From: Hymenobacter psychrotolerans DSM 18569
Lineage (GTDB): Bacteria; Bacteroidota; Bacteroidia; Cytophagales; Hymenobacteraceae
DNA length: 64,000 bases
NCBI RefSeq assembly: GCF_900142395.1
Contig: NZ_FRAS01000016.1
Coordinates: forward strand, 1 to 64,000
Reading direction: 5' to 3'
In this document: positions 28,086 through 37,605 of the stretch, piece by piece
Layout: every line of letters starts with the position of its first letter
Numbering within the stretch: position 1 is the first letter of the stretch
Notes under the pieces: model-generated
What the model saw: the letters and a program-made list of their open reading frames with translations, nothing else
What the model was told of the DNA's origin: nothing
The model's database searches: none
Made by a program: the position numbers and the translations under genes

Positions 28086-29198
28086 ATGAAAGTAGCGCTG
28101 GTTACCGGTATTACCGGCCAAGATGGAGCGTATTTGGCCGAACTTCTTTTGAAAAAAGGCTATGAGGTGCACGGTATTAAGCGCCGGTCTTCGCTCTTTA
28201 ATACAGACCGCATCGACCATCTGTACCAAGATCCACACGAAACGAATGTGCGCTTCAAGCTGCATTATGGTGATTTGTCGGATTCTACCAATCTGATTCG
28301 TATCATTCAGGAAGTGCAGCCTGATGAGATTTACAACCTCGGGGCCATGTCGCACGTGAAAGTGTCGTTCGATACGCCTGAGTACACTGCTAACGCGGAT
28401 GGCATCGGTACGCTACGCATTCTGGAAGCCGTCCGGCTCCTCGGGCTTACCAAGAAAACCCGCATTTACCAAGCCAGTACTTCTGAATTGTACGGGCTGG
28501 TGCAGGCGGTACCGCAGTCCGAAACCACACCATTCTATCCTCGCTCTCCGTATGCGGTAGCGAAAATGTACGCCTACTGGATTACGGTAAACTATCGTGA
28601 GGCGTATGGGATGTTTGCCTGCAATGGCATCCTGTTCAACCACGAAAGCCCTCTACGTGGCGAAACATTCGTAACGCGTAAGATTACCCGCGGCACAGCG
28701 CGTATTGCCATGGGCCTGCAGCAAAAGATATACCTTGGTAACCTGGACGCTCGCCGCGACTGGGGCCATGCCAAGGACTACGTAGAGGCAATGTGGCGTA
28801 TCCTACAGCAGGACGAGCCTGAGGACTTCGTTATTGCTACCGGAGTAACCACCACAGTCCGTGATTTTGTGAAAATGGCCTTTGCAGAGGTCGGAGTAGA
28901 ACTGGCTTTTGAGGGCGAAGGCTCTGAGGAAAAAGCCCGCGTAGTCAGCTGCAGCAACCCTGAGTACACGGTAGAAGCAGGCCAGGTGGTAGTTGAGGTA
29001 GATCCGACATACTTCCGTCCTACAGAAGTGGAGTTGCTTATCGGAGACCCGACCAAGTCCCAGCAAAAGCTTGGCTGGATACCCAAATACGATTTGCCTG
29101 CTTTGGTAAAGGACATGATGCAAGCGGATGTGGCATTGTTCAAGCGTGATGCTTATCTACTCAAAGGCGGCCATAAAGTGTATAACTATCACGAGTAG
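28086..29198 (+). CDS. gmd: GDP-mannose 4,6-dehydratase
   Basis: The 370-residue SDR enzyme converts GDP-D-mannose to GDP-4-keto-6-deoxymannose with bound NADP. It starts [20 protein letters not shown], has the GMD-specific [18 protein letters not shown], the catalytic Tyr/Lys in [12 protein letters not shown] and [18 protein letters not shown]. Length equals that of typical GMD proteins. With fcl it makes GDP-L-fucose. A hairpin terminator follows at 29231. Confidence 0.96.
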   Translation: MKVALVTGITGQDGAYLAELLLKKGYEVHGIKRRSSLFNTDRIDHLYQDPHETNVRFKLHYGDLSDSTNLIRIIQEVQPDEIYNLGAMSHVKVSFDTPEYTANADGIGTLRILEAVRLLGLTKKTRIYQASTSELYGLVQAVPQSETTPFYPRSPYAVAKMYAYWITVNYREAYGMFACNGILFNHESPLRGETFVTRKITRGTARIAMGLQQKIYLGNLDARRDWGHAKDYVEAMWRILQQDEPEDFVIATGVTTTVRDFVKMAFAEVGVELAFEGEGSEEKARVVSCSNPEYTVEAGQVVVEVDPTYFRPTEVELLIGDPTKSQQKLGWIPKYDLPALVKDMMQADVALFKRDAYLLKGGHKVYNYHE

Positions 29199-29230
29199 AA
29201 CACACCGCCTATATTCAGATTTGAGAAAGT

Positions 29231-29257
29231 AAAAACCGGCTCAGGCCGGTTTTTTTA
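29231..29257 (+). terminator. Terminator after gmd
   Basis: ACCGGC (29235-29240) pairs with GCCGGT (29245-29250) with flanking A and T extending the stem, followed by seven T. Confidence 0.8.
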
Positions 29258-29372
29258 CGAAGCTATGTACTGATTGACTCTATATAAATAATGGTTTGAA
29301 TTTGGTATAGCAGATAATATAACATGTGTAAATTAGTTGTTCTGTTGTACTGAAAACGTTACTCATCAATCA

Positions 29373-30788
29373 ATGATTGTTTTGTTCAAGCAGCTAAGAA
29401 GCATTATTCTGAGTAATCTGCAGCAGGTGAAAGCTAAAGGATCTTTTGCGCAGAATTTTGCTATTTCTCTTTCAGGGTCGGTTATTGTTACTGCTTTGGG
29501 GTTTCTATTGACTCCAGTTATGGCACGCATCTATACGCCGGCAGCATACGGACAATTCGCAGTATTTAATTCTATTATAAGTAACCTGGGGCTACTATCT
29601 ACCATGGCTTATCCTAATGCCATTCCGCTGCCCAAAACGAAAGATAAAGCCCTTGCCCTGTTGCAGCTGATATTAGTGCTGTCTTTCGGGTATTTTGTTT
29701 TATCATCTATTGCCTGTTTAGTATTTGGAAAATGGATAATGGACAGAATGCAGGTAACGGCAATTAGCTATTGGTTCTATAGTATACCAGTAATATTGTT
29801 GCTGTTCAACCTGAGTATGGCAATGAATAGTTGGTATACCCGTACCAAGGAATTTAAGACACGCGCTGGGAATGATGTATTAACAAGCGTCGCGGGGCGG
29901 CTGTTCACATTAGGATATGGGTTCTTTGTCAGCGGCCAAGTTGCAGGACTTGTTATTGGCGATATTTTCAGCAAAACAACCCTGTTTATAGGGTTGCTGC
30001 GTAGCGGTATCTACCGTGAACTAGGGGAGATGCGCCGTAGCTTTTCGTGGAAAGCCATTCGTGCAGTAGCTCGCGAATACCGTGAGTTTCCTCTGTATAT
30101 GCTGCCAGGTGGCTACATCAACACCTTATCAGCCCAACTGCCTATCTTTTTGCTGACCAGTAGCTTCGGTTCTACAGTTGTAGGGCTTTACTCTTTTTCG
30201 GTCTCGCTTCTGGAAATACCTGTAAACCTGATTGGTAATGCTGTAGCTCCTGTTTTCTACCAGAAAGCGTCTGAAACTTATAATGATAACCCAGGTGGTT
30301 TGAAGGACATAACGTTGCAGATATTTAATAAGCTCTTATATATCGGCCTTCTGCCTTTTGGTATTATCACAATATATGGGGACGTTATCTTTAAATTTGT
30401 ATTTGGAGCAAGGTGGGAAATGGCCGGTGTATTTACCGGCTACTTGGGGTATTATTATATATTTAAATTGACTTCACAGTCGACAGCGTCAATATATACC
30501 GTTCTTGGTAAACAACGATATATGCTCCTTACTAACGTACTGCTGTTATTGGTGAGGGCTGCTGCGTTAGGTATCGGTATATATATGAAGGACGTAAATA
30601 CAGGTTTGCTTCTATTCGGTATTGGTAGCTTGGTTGCTGTATTCATGATAGATATGCATATCCTGCATTTATTGAAACTACCGGTAGTACGCATTGGCTT
30701 AAGAAGCTTGTTATTGATGGGAGGTACTATTCTTGTCTTAAAACTATCTCGTGTAGCATTTGAGTACTTATCCATTAACGCTTTTTGA
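29373..30788 (+). CDS. Wzx-like polysaccharide flippase (MATE/MOP family)
   Basis: The 471-residue protein begins with a short basic segment and QNFAISLSGSVIVTALGFLLTPV, then IYTPAAYGQFAVFNSIIS, the conserved start of Wzx/O-antigen translocases, with about 12-14 membrane helices in total. It should flip the lipid-linked repeat unit across the inner membrane for Wzy-dependent polymerisation. ATG 29373 is preferred to the TTG at 29337. The gene is distinctly AT-rich compared with gmd and the following transferases, as often seen for wzx genes exchanged between strains. It overlaps no gene but ends 20 bases before the next start. Confidence 0.85.
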   Translation: MIVLFKQLRSIILSNLQQVKAKGSFAQNFAISLSGSVIVTALGFLLTPVMARIYTPAAYGQFAVFNSIISNLGLLSTMAYPNAIPLPKTKDKALALLQLILVLSFGYFVLSSIACLVFGKWIMDRMQVTAISYWFYSIPVILLLFNLSMAMNSWYTRTKEFKTRAGNDVLTSVAGRLFTLGYGFFVSGQVAGLVIGDIFSKTTLFIGLLRSGIYRELGEMRRSFSWKAIRAVAREYREFPLYMLPGGYINTLSAQLPIFLLTSSFGSTVVGLYSFSVSLLEIPVNLIGNAVAPVFYQKASETYNDNPGGLKDITLQIFNKLLYIGLLPFGIITIYGDVIFKFVFGARWEMAGVFTGYLGYYYIFKLTSQSTASIYTVLGKQRYMLLTNVLLLLVRAAALGIGIYMKDVNTGLLLFGIGSLVAVFMIDMHILHLLKLPVVRIGLRSLLLMGGTILVLKLSRVAFEYLSINAF

Positions 30789-30808
30789 TCAGTCTGTCAA
30801 AACCATTT

Positions 30809-31711
30809 ATGGAAACTACCCCCTTTTTTTCCATCGTCATTCCTACCTACAACCGGGCTGGCTTTATTGCAGACACGCTTCGTTCCGTTTTAGCGCAGAC
30901 TTTCACGGAACTGGAAATTATCGTGGTTGATGATGGTAGCAAAGATGAGACGGCCACAGTAGTAGAGCGGTTTACGGACCCGCGTGTCCAATACATGCCC
31001 AAAGCCAATGGGGAGCGTGGCGCCGCCCGTAATTATGGCTTGGCGCGCGCCCGCGGCGAATACGTACTGTTTCTGGACTCCGACGACCTGTTTCACCCCA
31101 CCCACCTGGCTACGCTACACGCGAAAATCGTGGAGCTACAGCCCAACTTTATTGCGACGAAGTACGACTTCAACCGGGACGGAGTGCGTGCCGAAAGTGA
31201 TATGGCTGGGCTGAGCGAGGGGTGGTACGGCCTCGACCTTTTTGTGCGTGGCAATGCGCTGGCCTGCAACATTTGTGTGCGGCGCGAAAACCCAGGGTTA
31301 CGCCCATTCGAAGAAGACCGCCGTTACGCTGCCGTCGAGGACTGGATGTTTATGCTGGAAAATATGCAGCAGGACCGGGTCTACATCGTGGATGCCGTAA
31401 CGCTCACTATGAACGACCACGATACCCGCTCCATGCGTTCCGACAATACGGCGCTGGTGCGCAAGTTGCAGTTGGCGCTGGAATGGATGCTGGCCCGCGT
31501 TAGGCTAACAGAACTGCAGCAGCGCATCCTCACGGGCCGGGTGTATTACCTTTGTGCCATTCATGCCTACGCCGACAATCACAGACGCGAAGCGCTGCAG
31601 TTTGCACAGCAAGCCGCGCCACATCTGCCCGCCAAGCAGGCAGCAGTGCTGCTGGTACGCTGCCTGATTGGGTTGCGAGCCGTAGAATGGCTGAAAAAAC
31701 TCCGCGCCTGA
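30809..31711 (+). CDS. Family 2 glycosyltransferase
   Basis: The 300-residue GT-A protein has FFSIVIPTYNRAGFIADTL, IIVVDDGSKDETATVV, GERGAARNYGLARARGEYVL and the DxD in FLDSDDLFHP, all core GT2 elements. VEDWMFML near residue 190 corresponds to the acceptor-side ED motif. A basic C-terminus (RAVEWLKKLRA) may associate with the membrane. ATG 30809 is preferred over TTG 30785, which overlaps the flippase stop. It probably adds a sugar to the repeat unit. Confidence 0.88.
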   Translation: METTPFFSIVIPTYNRAGFIADTLRSVLAQTFTELEIIVVDDGSKDETATVVERFTDPRVQYMPKANGERGAARNYGLARARGEYVLFLDSDDLFHPTHLATLHAKIVELQPNFIATKYDFNRDGVRAESDMAGLSEGWYGLDLFVRGNALACNICVRRENPGLRPFEEDRRYAAVEDWMFMLENMQQDRVYIVDAVTLTMNDHDTRSMRSDNTALVRKLQLALEWMLARVRLTELQQRILTGRVYYLCAIHAYADNHRREALQFAQQAAPHLPAKQAAVLLVRCLIGLRAVEWLKKLRA

Positions 31712-31751
31712 TCCTAATTCTCCGTCCTTTCTCCCGCTATTCTTTGCTCGT

Positions 31752-32951
31752 ATGCGCATTCTGTTTCTGAGTTATTGGGGGCTGGACGACCCGCTTACTA
31801 TATCAACTGTATTTCCGCACCTCCGGATTTTGCAGCAGCGGTCCGATGTGGAAAGCATTCTGTTGGTAACCATTGAGCGTAATGGGGGGGCACCTGCATT
31901 TGAGCCGGCCTTCGAAGCCGGTAAAGTAGTGTACGCGCCTCTGGTATCGGAGCCCGGGCGCAACGTCTTGATTACGAAGACGGATGATTTCCTGCGTTTT
32001 CCCAAGCAGCTTGTAACGCTGGCAAGTGAGCACAAGAGCGACTTTATAGTGGCCCGCGGCGCACCAGCCGGTGCCTTAGCCTATTTAGTCTGGAAACAGA
32101 ACAAGCTGCCTTTCTACGTCGAGTCGTTTGAGCCTCATGCCGATTATATGCTGGAATCTGGTGTGTGGAAGCGTTTCGACCCACGCTACCTGTTTCAACG
32201 GTACTGGGAAAGAAAGCAGAAAGAGCTGGCCCGGGGCCTGATGCCAGTAGCTGAAAACTACCGGCAGCAACTTATAGAAGAGGGCGTGCCGGCTGCCAAT
32301 ATCGTGACGGTTCCCTGCTCGGTTGACCTGCAGAGCTTTGGCTTTGATGAGCAGCTACGTGCCCAAACCCGTGCCCGGCTGAATATAGGGGCCGAGGCTC
32401 CGGTAGGAATCTACGTAGGCAAGTTCGGCGACATCTACTACGATGCCGAGGCATTCGATCTGTTTCGGGCTGCTGCCAACACATTTGGCCCCGATTTCGT
32501 GCTGATTGTGCTCACTCCCAATCCGGTGGCGGAAGTTCAGGCCAAGCTGGCGGCTGTAGGGTTTACAGAAAAGCAGGTGTTTGTGACAAAAGCGCCGCAT
32601 GCGGAAGTGCCTGGTTATCTGTCAGCTGCTGATTTTGCCTTTGCCACGATCAAGCCCGCTGAATGTCGCCGCTTCTGCTCTCCTATAAAGGTAGGCGAGT
32701 ACTGGGCCGCTGGCCTGCCCATTCTACTAACCGCAGGTGTCGGCGACGACAGTGATATTATCCAGAAGGAGGGAGGAGGAGCCATATTCGATCTGACCCG
32801 GCCAGATACGGTGCCGGCGGCCTTACAGCGGATAGCCGAAGTACTGCAGCAACCCGATTACCGGGCTTCCATTCGTTGTTTAGCCGAGCGTTACCGCAGT
32901 GTAGAGCGGGCCCGTGAGGCATACGCGCAGCTACTGCCCTCAGCCGGTTAG
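31752..32951 (+). CDS. GT4-type glycosyltransferase
   Basis: The 399-residue GT-B protein starts MRILFLSYWGLDDPL and carries MPVAENYRQQLIEEGVPAAN with VPCSVDLQSF in the middle, typical of the interdomain region of GT4 enzymes. GIYVGKFGDIYYDAEAFDLF begins the donor domain, and SPIKVGEYWAAGLPILLTAG is the conserved donor-binding helix. It lies 40 bases after a GT2 gene on the same strand and 27 bases before the WbqC gene. Donor and acceptor are unknown. Confidence 0.85.
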   Translation: MRILFLSYWGLDDPLTISTVFPHLRILQQRSDVESILLVTIERNGGAPAFEPAFEAGKVVYAPLVSEPGRNVLITKTDDFLRFPKQLVTLASEHKSDFIVARGAPAGALAYLVWKQNKLPFYVESFEPHADYMLESGVWKRFDPRYLFQRYWERKQKELARGLMPVAENYRQQLIEEGVPAANIVTVPCSVDLQSFGFDEQLRAQTRARLNIGAEAPVGIYVGKFGDIYYDAEAFDLFRAAANTFGPDFVLIVLTPNPVAEVQAKLAAVGFTEKQVFVTKAPHAEVPGYLSAADFAFATIKPAECRRFCSPIKVGEYWAAGLPILLTAGVGDDSDIIQKEGGGAIFDLTRPDTVPAALQRIAEVLQQPDYRASIRCLAERYRSVERAREAYAQLLPSAG

Positions 32952-32978
32952 CAGCTGATATCTTCACCAGGCAGTCGT

Positions 32979-33686
32979 ATGTCGAAAAAAGTAGCCATCC
33001 TGCAGTCCAACTACATTCCCTGGAAAGGCTACTTCGACCTGCTTAACAGCGTCGATGACTTCATCTTTTATGATGAGGTGCAGTACACCAAAAACGACTG
33101 GCGCAACCGGAATCGAATCAAAACGGCGCAGGGCGTACAATGGCTGACGATTCCGGTACGGCAGGAGCGGCTGGCCCAGAAAATCAGCGAAACGCGGGTA
33201 TACAGTCCCGACTGGAGCACCCGCCATTGGCGCACACTGGCACAAAACTATTCCCACGCTCCGTATTTCGAACTGTACCGAAGCCAACTACAGGAGTTGT
33301 ATTGCGGCCCGAATCCCGAGTTTCTCAGCCAGATAAACCAACGCTTTATTCGTGTGCTGAACGAATTGCTGGGAATCCGGGCGCGCCTGCATTCGGCGGC
33401 CGATTTTGCCGTGCACGGTGACCGGACTGCCCGGCTCGTGCAGCTGGTACAGGCCGTTGGGGGCACGGAGTATGTATCTGGTCCGGCGGCGAAGGTGTAT
33501 CTTGAGGCCGACCGGTTTGCCCAGGCGGGCATCGGCCTGACCTGGATGAGCTACGAAGGATACCCCGAATACCGGCAGCTGCATGGCCCGTTTGCGCACC
33601 ACGTAAGCGTGCTGGACCTGCTGCTGAACGAAGGACCAGAGGCATCCCGCTACATGCTTTCCTTCTCACGCCAGACCGCCCTATGA
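32979..33686 (+). CDS. WbqC-family protein
   Basis: The 235-residue protein matches WbqC: KKVAILQSNYIPWKGYFDLL at the start, DDFIFYDEVQYTKNDWRNRN, then LTIPV and the C-terminal YRQLHGPFAHHVSVLDLLLN. WbqC proteins occur in O-antigen and capsule clusters, often beside aminotransferases; their reaction is not established to my knowledge. The length fits the family. It overlaps the next glycosyltransferase by four bases (ATGA), and the PglD-like and WecE-like genes follow, so it probably acts with that 4-aminosugar set. Confidence 0.88.
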   Translation: MSKKVAILQSNYIPWKGYFDLLNSVDDFIFYDEVQYTKNDWRNRNRIKTAQGVQWLTIPVRQERLAQKISETRVYSPDWSTRHWRTLAQNYSHAPYFELYRSQLQELYCGPNPEFLSQINQRFIRVLNELLGIRARLHSAADFAVHGDRTARLVQLVQAVGGTEYVSGPAAKVYLEADRFAQAGIGLTWMSYEGYPEYRQLHGPFAHHVSVLDLLLNEGPEASRYMLSFSRQTAL

Positions 33687-34612
33687 CACCTGACTATTCG
33701 GTGGTAGTGCCCGTGTACCAGGGGCAGGCGACGCTGGCAGTGTTGGCGCAGCGGTTACGGCAGTTCTTCGAGGCCGCAGGGTACTCATTTGAGCTGGTGT
33801 TTGTGCACGACCACGGCCCCGACGATTCCTGGCGCGTGATTCAGGAACTGCGGCAGCAACTGGGCCCCGAAGTGGTGCGGGCGGTGCGGCTGGCCCGTAA
33901 CTTTGGCCAACACAATGCGCTGCTGTGCGGTTTCCGGCAGGCGCGTGGCCGGTTCATTATTACCCTCGACGAAGACCTGCAGCACGACCCGGCCGATATT
34001 GCGCTGCTCATCCGGCGGCAGCAGGAAGCGGATTTTGATGTGGTGTACGGCTGCTACGAAGCGCGGCAGCATTCCGGCGCGCGCAACCTGGCCTCGCGGC
34101 TCATGCGGCAGCTGCTGCGCTACGGCATTCCCGACCTGCACCCCGACTATTCCCCTTTCCGGTTGCTGAAGGCCAGTGTGGCGCGGCATTGCTTGGAAAT
34201 GCGCAATTCCTACACCTTCCTGGATGGATACCTGACTTGGATAACGGCGCAGGTAGCCAGCGTGCCCGTGTCGCATGGGCCGCGGGCCACGGGGCAGAGT
34301 GCTTATACTCCCCGCAAGCTGCTACGCCACTCGCTCAACATCTTCATCACGTTTTCGGATGCGCCGGTCCGGCTGCTTTCCTACGCGTCGGTGGTGGTGT
34401 TTTTGCTTACTACACTGTATTCAGGCTATATTCTGGTGCGTAAGCTGGTATATAATGACCTGCTGCCCGGCTTCGCCTCCCTGATTATTGCCATCGGGTT
34501 TGGCGTGGGGTTGCTGCTGCTGGGCATGGGCATCTTGGGCGAGTATATTCACCGAATCAACCTAAAAACCACCCGGCGCCCCAACTTCGTGGAGGTCGAA
34601 ATTCTGGACTAA
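33683..34612 (+). CDS. Family 2 glycosyltransferase with two C-terminal membrane helices (ArnC/GtrB type)
   Basis: The 309-residue protein begins DYSVVVPVYQGQATLAVL, with VHDHGPDDSW and RLARNFGQHNALLCGFRQA, then the DxD-like TLDEDLQHDPADI. Two helices near residues 233-256 and 268-292 end in GMGILGEYIHRI, exactly as in polyprenyl-phosphate sugar transferases such as ArnC and GtrB. It is coupled to WbqC by a four-base overlap and followed after seven bases by the PglD-like gene. It may transfer the 4-amino(acyl) sugar to a lipid carrier. Confidence 0.87.
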   Translation: MTPDYSVVVPVYQGQATLAVLAQRLRQFFEAAGYSFELVFVHDHGPDDSWRVIQELRQQLGPEVVRAVRLARNFGQHNALLCGFRQARGRFIITLDEDLQHDPADIALLIRRQQEADFDVVYGCYEARQHSGARNLASRLMRQLLRYGIPDLHPDYSPFRLLKASVARHCLEMRNSYTFLDGYLTWITAQVASVPVSHGPRATGQSAYTPRKLLRHSLNIFITFSDAPVRLLSYASVVVFLLTTLYSGYILVRKLVYNDLLPGFASLIIAIGFGVGLLLLGMGILGEYIHRINLKTTRRPNFVEVEILD

Positions 34613-34619
34613 CTGCCGT

Positions 34620-35261
34620 ATGCCACAGCCTGATTCCCGGATTGCCATCATCGGGGGCGGTGCCCTGGGCCAGCAAATGGCACAGCATCTGCGGCAGCAG
34701 GGGAGAAGGGTTGCGGGCTTTTTTGATGACACGCTGCCACGTGGCGCTACGGCTGCTGGCGCAGTGCTAGGGCCCATTGCGGCGGCACCCGACTTGCATG
34801 CTGCCGGGGCATTTGACGAGCTGCTCCTCGGTGTCGGCTATCAGCACTTAGAGCAGCGTCAGCAGCTGTTCGAGCAGCTGGCGGCTGCCGGAGTGCCTTT
34901 CGGGCAATTTGTGCATCCCAGTGCCTATATTGATGCCAGCGTGCAGCTGGGGCCCGGTACGTTCATCTCACCGGGCTGCGTCCTCGATTTGAATGTGCAG
35001 CTGGCGGCCAACGTGCTGCTGTATACGGGGTGTGTCGTTGCCCACGATACCCACATAGGAGCGCACACGCTGCTGGGGCCTGGAGTGCGGTTGGCGGGGC
35101 GCGTACAGGTAGGCTCCCGGTGCTTCCTCGGTATTGGCACTACGGTTATCGATTCGCTGGAACTGGGGGCTGACGTACGCACCGGGGGCGGCACCGTGGT
35201 GATACAAGATCTGCCGGAACCGGGTACCTACGTGGGAGTGCCGGCCCGGCGCCTGCGGTAG
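34620..35261 (+). CDS. PglD/NeuD-like sugar acetyltransferase
   Basis: The 213-residue protein has a Rossmann-like N-terminal domain (RIAIIGGGALGQQMAQHL; FFDD near 37) and a C-terminal left-handed beta-helix with FVHPSAYIDASVQLGPGTFI and CVVAHDTHIGAHTLLGPGV, the His of VAHD being the catalytic base known from PglD. It ends in YVGVPARRLR. PglD acetylates the 4-amino group of UDP-4-amino-6-deoxysugars. The neighbouring WecE-like aminotransferase (35355) would make such a 4-amino sugar. Exact substrate is inferred only. Confidence 0.85.
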   Translation: MPQPDSRIAIIGGGALGQQMAQHLRQQGRRVAGFFDDTLPRGATAAGAVLGPIAAAPDLHAAGAFDELLLGVGYQHLEQRQQLFEQLAAAGVPFGQFVHPSAYIDASVQLGPGTFISPGCVLDLNVQLAANVLLYTGCVVAHDTHIGAHTLLGPGVRLAGRVQVGSRCFLGIGTTVIDSLELGADVRTGGGTVVIQDLPEPGTYVGVPARRLR

Positions 35262-35325
35262 CGGCAGATACTACAAGTCGGGTTCGGGTGCTTCGGGCTG
35301 GCACGCAAAGCAGGAGGCATTCTGC

Positions 35326-35333
35326 TAGCTTTG
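35326..35333 (+). promoter_or_regulatory. TAnnTTTG -7 element of the WecE-like gene
   Basis: TAGCTTTG fits the Bacteroidota -7 consensus and lies 21 bases before ATG 35355. It overlaps an in-frame TTG at 35331, so the ATG is the likely start. Confidence 0.45.
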
Positions 35334-35354
35334 TGGCTCGCGCCTTACTCCGCC

Positions 35355-36482
35355 ATGCTCCCGTTCAACAAGCCTTACTTCGTCGGAACCGAAACCCGCT
35401 ACATTGAAGATGCGGTGCGCTCCGGCAAGATTTCCGGCGACGGGACCTACACGCGGCGCTGCGAGGCGTGGTTTGAGCAGCATCTTGGTTCTGCCCGGGC
35501 GCTCCTCACCACTTCCTGCACCGATGCACTGGAGCTGGCGGCGCTGCTGCTCGATATTCAGCCCGGCGACGAAGTATTGCTGCCCAGCTTCACGTTTTCC
35601 TCCACGGCTAATGCCTTCGTGTTGCGCGGCGCGAAGCTGGTATTTGTGGATTGCGGCCCCACTTCCCCGGCGCTGGATACCGCCGCCCTGGCTGCATTAG
35701 TGACGCCCCGCACGCGGGCCATCGTGCCGGTGCACTACGCCGGCACTGCCTGCGACATGGCCACTGTGCTGGGGGTAGCCGGGCAGCATAAGCTGGCAGT
35801 GGTTGAAGATGCCGCGCAGGCCATCAGTAGCAGCTACCAGGGCCGGCCGCTGGGTACGCTGGGTGCGCTGGGCGCATTTTCCTTCCATGAAACCAAAAAC
35901 GTCACGGCAGGCGGGGAGGGCGGTCTGCTCGCCATCAATGATCCTGAGTTAGTGCGCCGGGCGGAAATCCTGCGTGAAAAAGGTACTAACCGGGCAGCTT
36001 TCTTCCGGGGCGAAGTTGACAAGTACAGCTGGGTGGATGTTGGTTCTTCTTTTCTGCCGGCAGATATCAATGCGGCGTTTTTGTGGGCGCAGCTGGAGGC
36101 GCTGGACTTCATTCAGGCGCAGCGGTGTGCTATCTGGCAGCGCTATCATGAGGGGCTGCAGCCGCTGGCAGCGTTGGGAGTCGAACTGCCCACCGTGCCG
36201 GCTTACGCTACCAACAATGGGCATCTGTATTACCTCGTATGCCGCTCACTGGCTGAACGTACGGCCCTCATCACGCACCTCAGAGCGCAGGGTATAGCAG
36301 CCATCTTTCACTACCAGCCCCTGCACCGCAGCCCCTACTACGCTTCCCGCCACGACGGCCGCCCGCTTCCCCGTGCCGACCGGTACGCGGATTGTTTGGT
36401 TCGGCTACCTTTGTACGTGGAACTGGACGAAGCCGAGCAGCAGCGCATTACGCGTGAGGTGCTGGCTTTCTACCAGCAGTAG
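35355..36482 (+). CDS. WecE/RffA-like sugar 4-aminotransferase
   Basis: The 375-residue PLP enzyme begins MLPFNKPYFVGTETRYIEDA, has SGKISGDGTYTRRCEAWFE, the EVLLPSFTFSSTANAF strand and the PLP lysine K181 in FSFHETKNVTAGGEGG, features of dTDP-4-amino-4,6-dideoxygalactose transaminases. It would aminate a 4-keto-6-deoxyhexose. It sits after the PglD-like acetyltransferase, forming an amination/acetylation pair. It has its own -7 element. The dTDP-sugar dehydratase (rmlB) that would supply a keto sugar is not in the window, so the donor pool must come from elsewhere. Confidence 0.9.
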   Translation: MLPFNKPYFVGTETRYIEDAVRSGKISGDGTYTRRCEAWFEQHLGSARALLTTSCTDALELAALLLDIQPGDEVLLPSFTFSSTANAFVLRGAKLVFVDCGPTSPALDTAALAALVTPRTRAIVPVHYAGTACDMATVLGVAGQHKLAVVEDAAQAISSSYQGRPLGTLGALGAFSFHETKNVTAGGEGGLLAINDPELVRRAEILREKGTNRAAFFRGEVDKYSWVDVGSSFLPADINAAFLWAQLEALDFIQAQRCAIWQRYHEGLQPLAALGVELPTVPAYATNNGHLYYLVCRSLAERTALITHLRAQGIAAIFHYQPLHRSPYYASRHDGRPLPRADRYADCLVRLPLYVELDEAEQQRITREVLAFYQQ

Positions 36483-36523
36483 CCGCGCCTCTGGCCGGCC
36501 ACTGCTCCGCCTTATCTACTTCT

Positions 36524-37591
36524 ATGCGCATTCTGTTTCTAGTGCCTTACCCTTCCGGCAAGGCACCCTCCCAACGCTTCCGCTTCGAGCAGTACCTACA
36601 TTTCCTGACGGAAAAGGGCTGGTCGTACAAGCTGGCACCTTTCCTTTCCGACGATACCTGGGCAATTCTGTACAAGCCGGGGCACATGCTGGCGAAGGCG
36701 CTGGGCATACTCGCTGGGTTTGTGCGGCGGTTTTTTCTGCTCTTTACTGTTCCGGCCTACGACTACGTTTTCATCCACCGCGAAGCGTCGCCCATCGGGC
36801 CACCGGTATTCGAATGGATTATCGCCAAAGTGCTGAGCAAAAAGATTATCTACGACTTCGATGATGCTATCTGGATAGCCAATACGTCTGCTGCCAACAG
36901 CATAGTAGCAGGAGTGAAGTGGCACCATAAGGTTGATAGTATCTGCCGCTGGGCTTATAAGGTTAGCTGCGGAAATGGGTATCTGCGCGACTATGCGGGG
37001 CGGTTTAATTCCAATGCCGTCGTTAATCCGACAACGATTGATACTGTGAATCTGCATAACCAAGTGCGGGACCAGCGTGCGCCCGGGCGCCTTGTCATCG
37101 GCTGGACAGGCACACACTCTACGCTGAAATACCTAGAGCAGATTGTACCGGTGCTAGCTGAGCTGGAAACTGAATACGACTTCGAGTTTCGGGTAATCTC
37201 CAATCAGCCTCCGGGCTTTACCTTGAACTCCCTTAAGTTCCAGCCCTGGCGCAAAGAAACGGAGATACAAGACCTTGCGGGCTTGCACATTGGCCTGATG
37301 CCGCTGGAAGATGACCCATGGGCGAAAGGAAAATGTGCCTTTAAAGCGCTGCAGTACATGGCCCTTGGTATTCCTCCGCTGGTTTCCCCAGTCGGTATGA
37401 ACACGGAAGTGGTACAGCAGGGGCAGAATGGCTATGTCTGCGCTACAGCGGCAGAATGGCGCTCGGCGCTGGAACTGCTTCTGCGCGACCCACATCTACG
37501 GATCAGACTTGGAGAGGCCGCTCGTGCCACCATCGTAGACCGGTATTCAGTGCTGGCTAATAAGCAGAATTTCCTGAAACTGTTTTCCTGA
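36524..37591 (+). CDS. GT4-type glycosyltransferase
   Basis: The 355-residue protein begins MRILFLVPYPSGKAPSQRFR, with IYDFDDAIWIANTSA in the N-terminal domain and LVIGWTGTHSTLKYLEQIVP opening the donor domain. GLMPLEDDPWAKGKCAFKAL and YMALGIPPLVSPVGMN form the conserved donor-binding region, where the Glu/Asp pattern of GT4 is modified. It is the last plus-strand transferase of the cluster and faces a convergent membrane-protein gene 14 bases away. Its donor is unknown. Confidence 0.85.
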   Translation: MRILFLVPYPSGKAPSQRFRFEQYLHFLTEKGWSYKLAPFLSDDTWAILYKPGHMLAKALGILAGFVRRFFLLFTVPAYDYVFIHREASPIGPPVFEWIIAKVLSKKIIYDFDDAIWIANTSAANSIVAGVKWHHKVDSICRWAYKVSCGNGYLRDYAGRFNSNAVVNPTTIDTVNLHNQVRDQRAPGRLVIGWTGTHSTLKYLEQIVPVLAELETEYDFEFRVISNQPPGFTLNSLKFQPWRKETEIQDLAGLHIGLMPLEDDPWAKGKCAFKALQYMALGIPPLVSPVGMNTEVVQQGQNGYVCATAAEWRSALELLLRDPHLRIRLGEAARATIVDRYSVLANKQNFLKLFS

Positions 37592-37605
37592 TTGCTACTC
37601 TGTAG

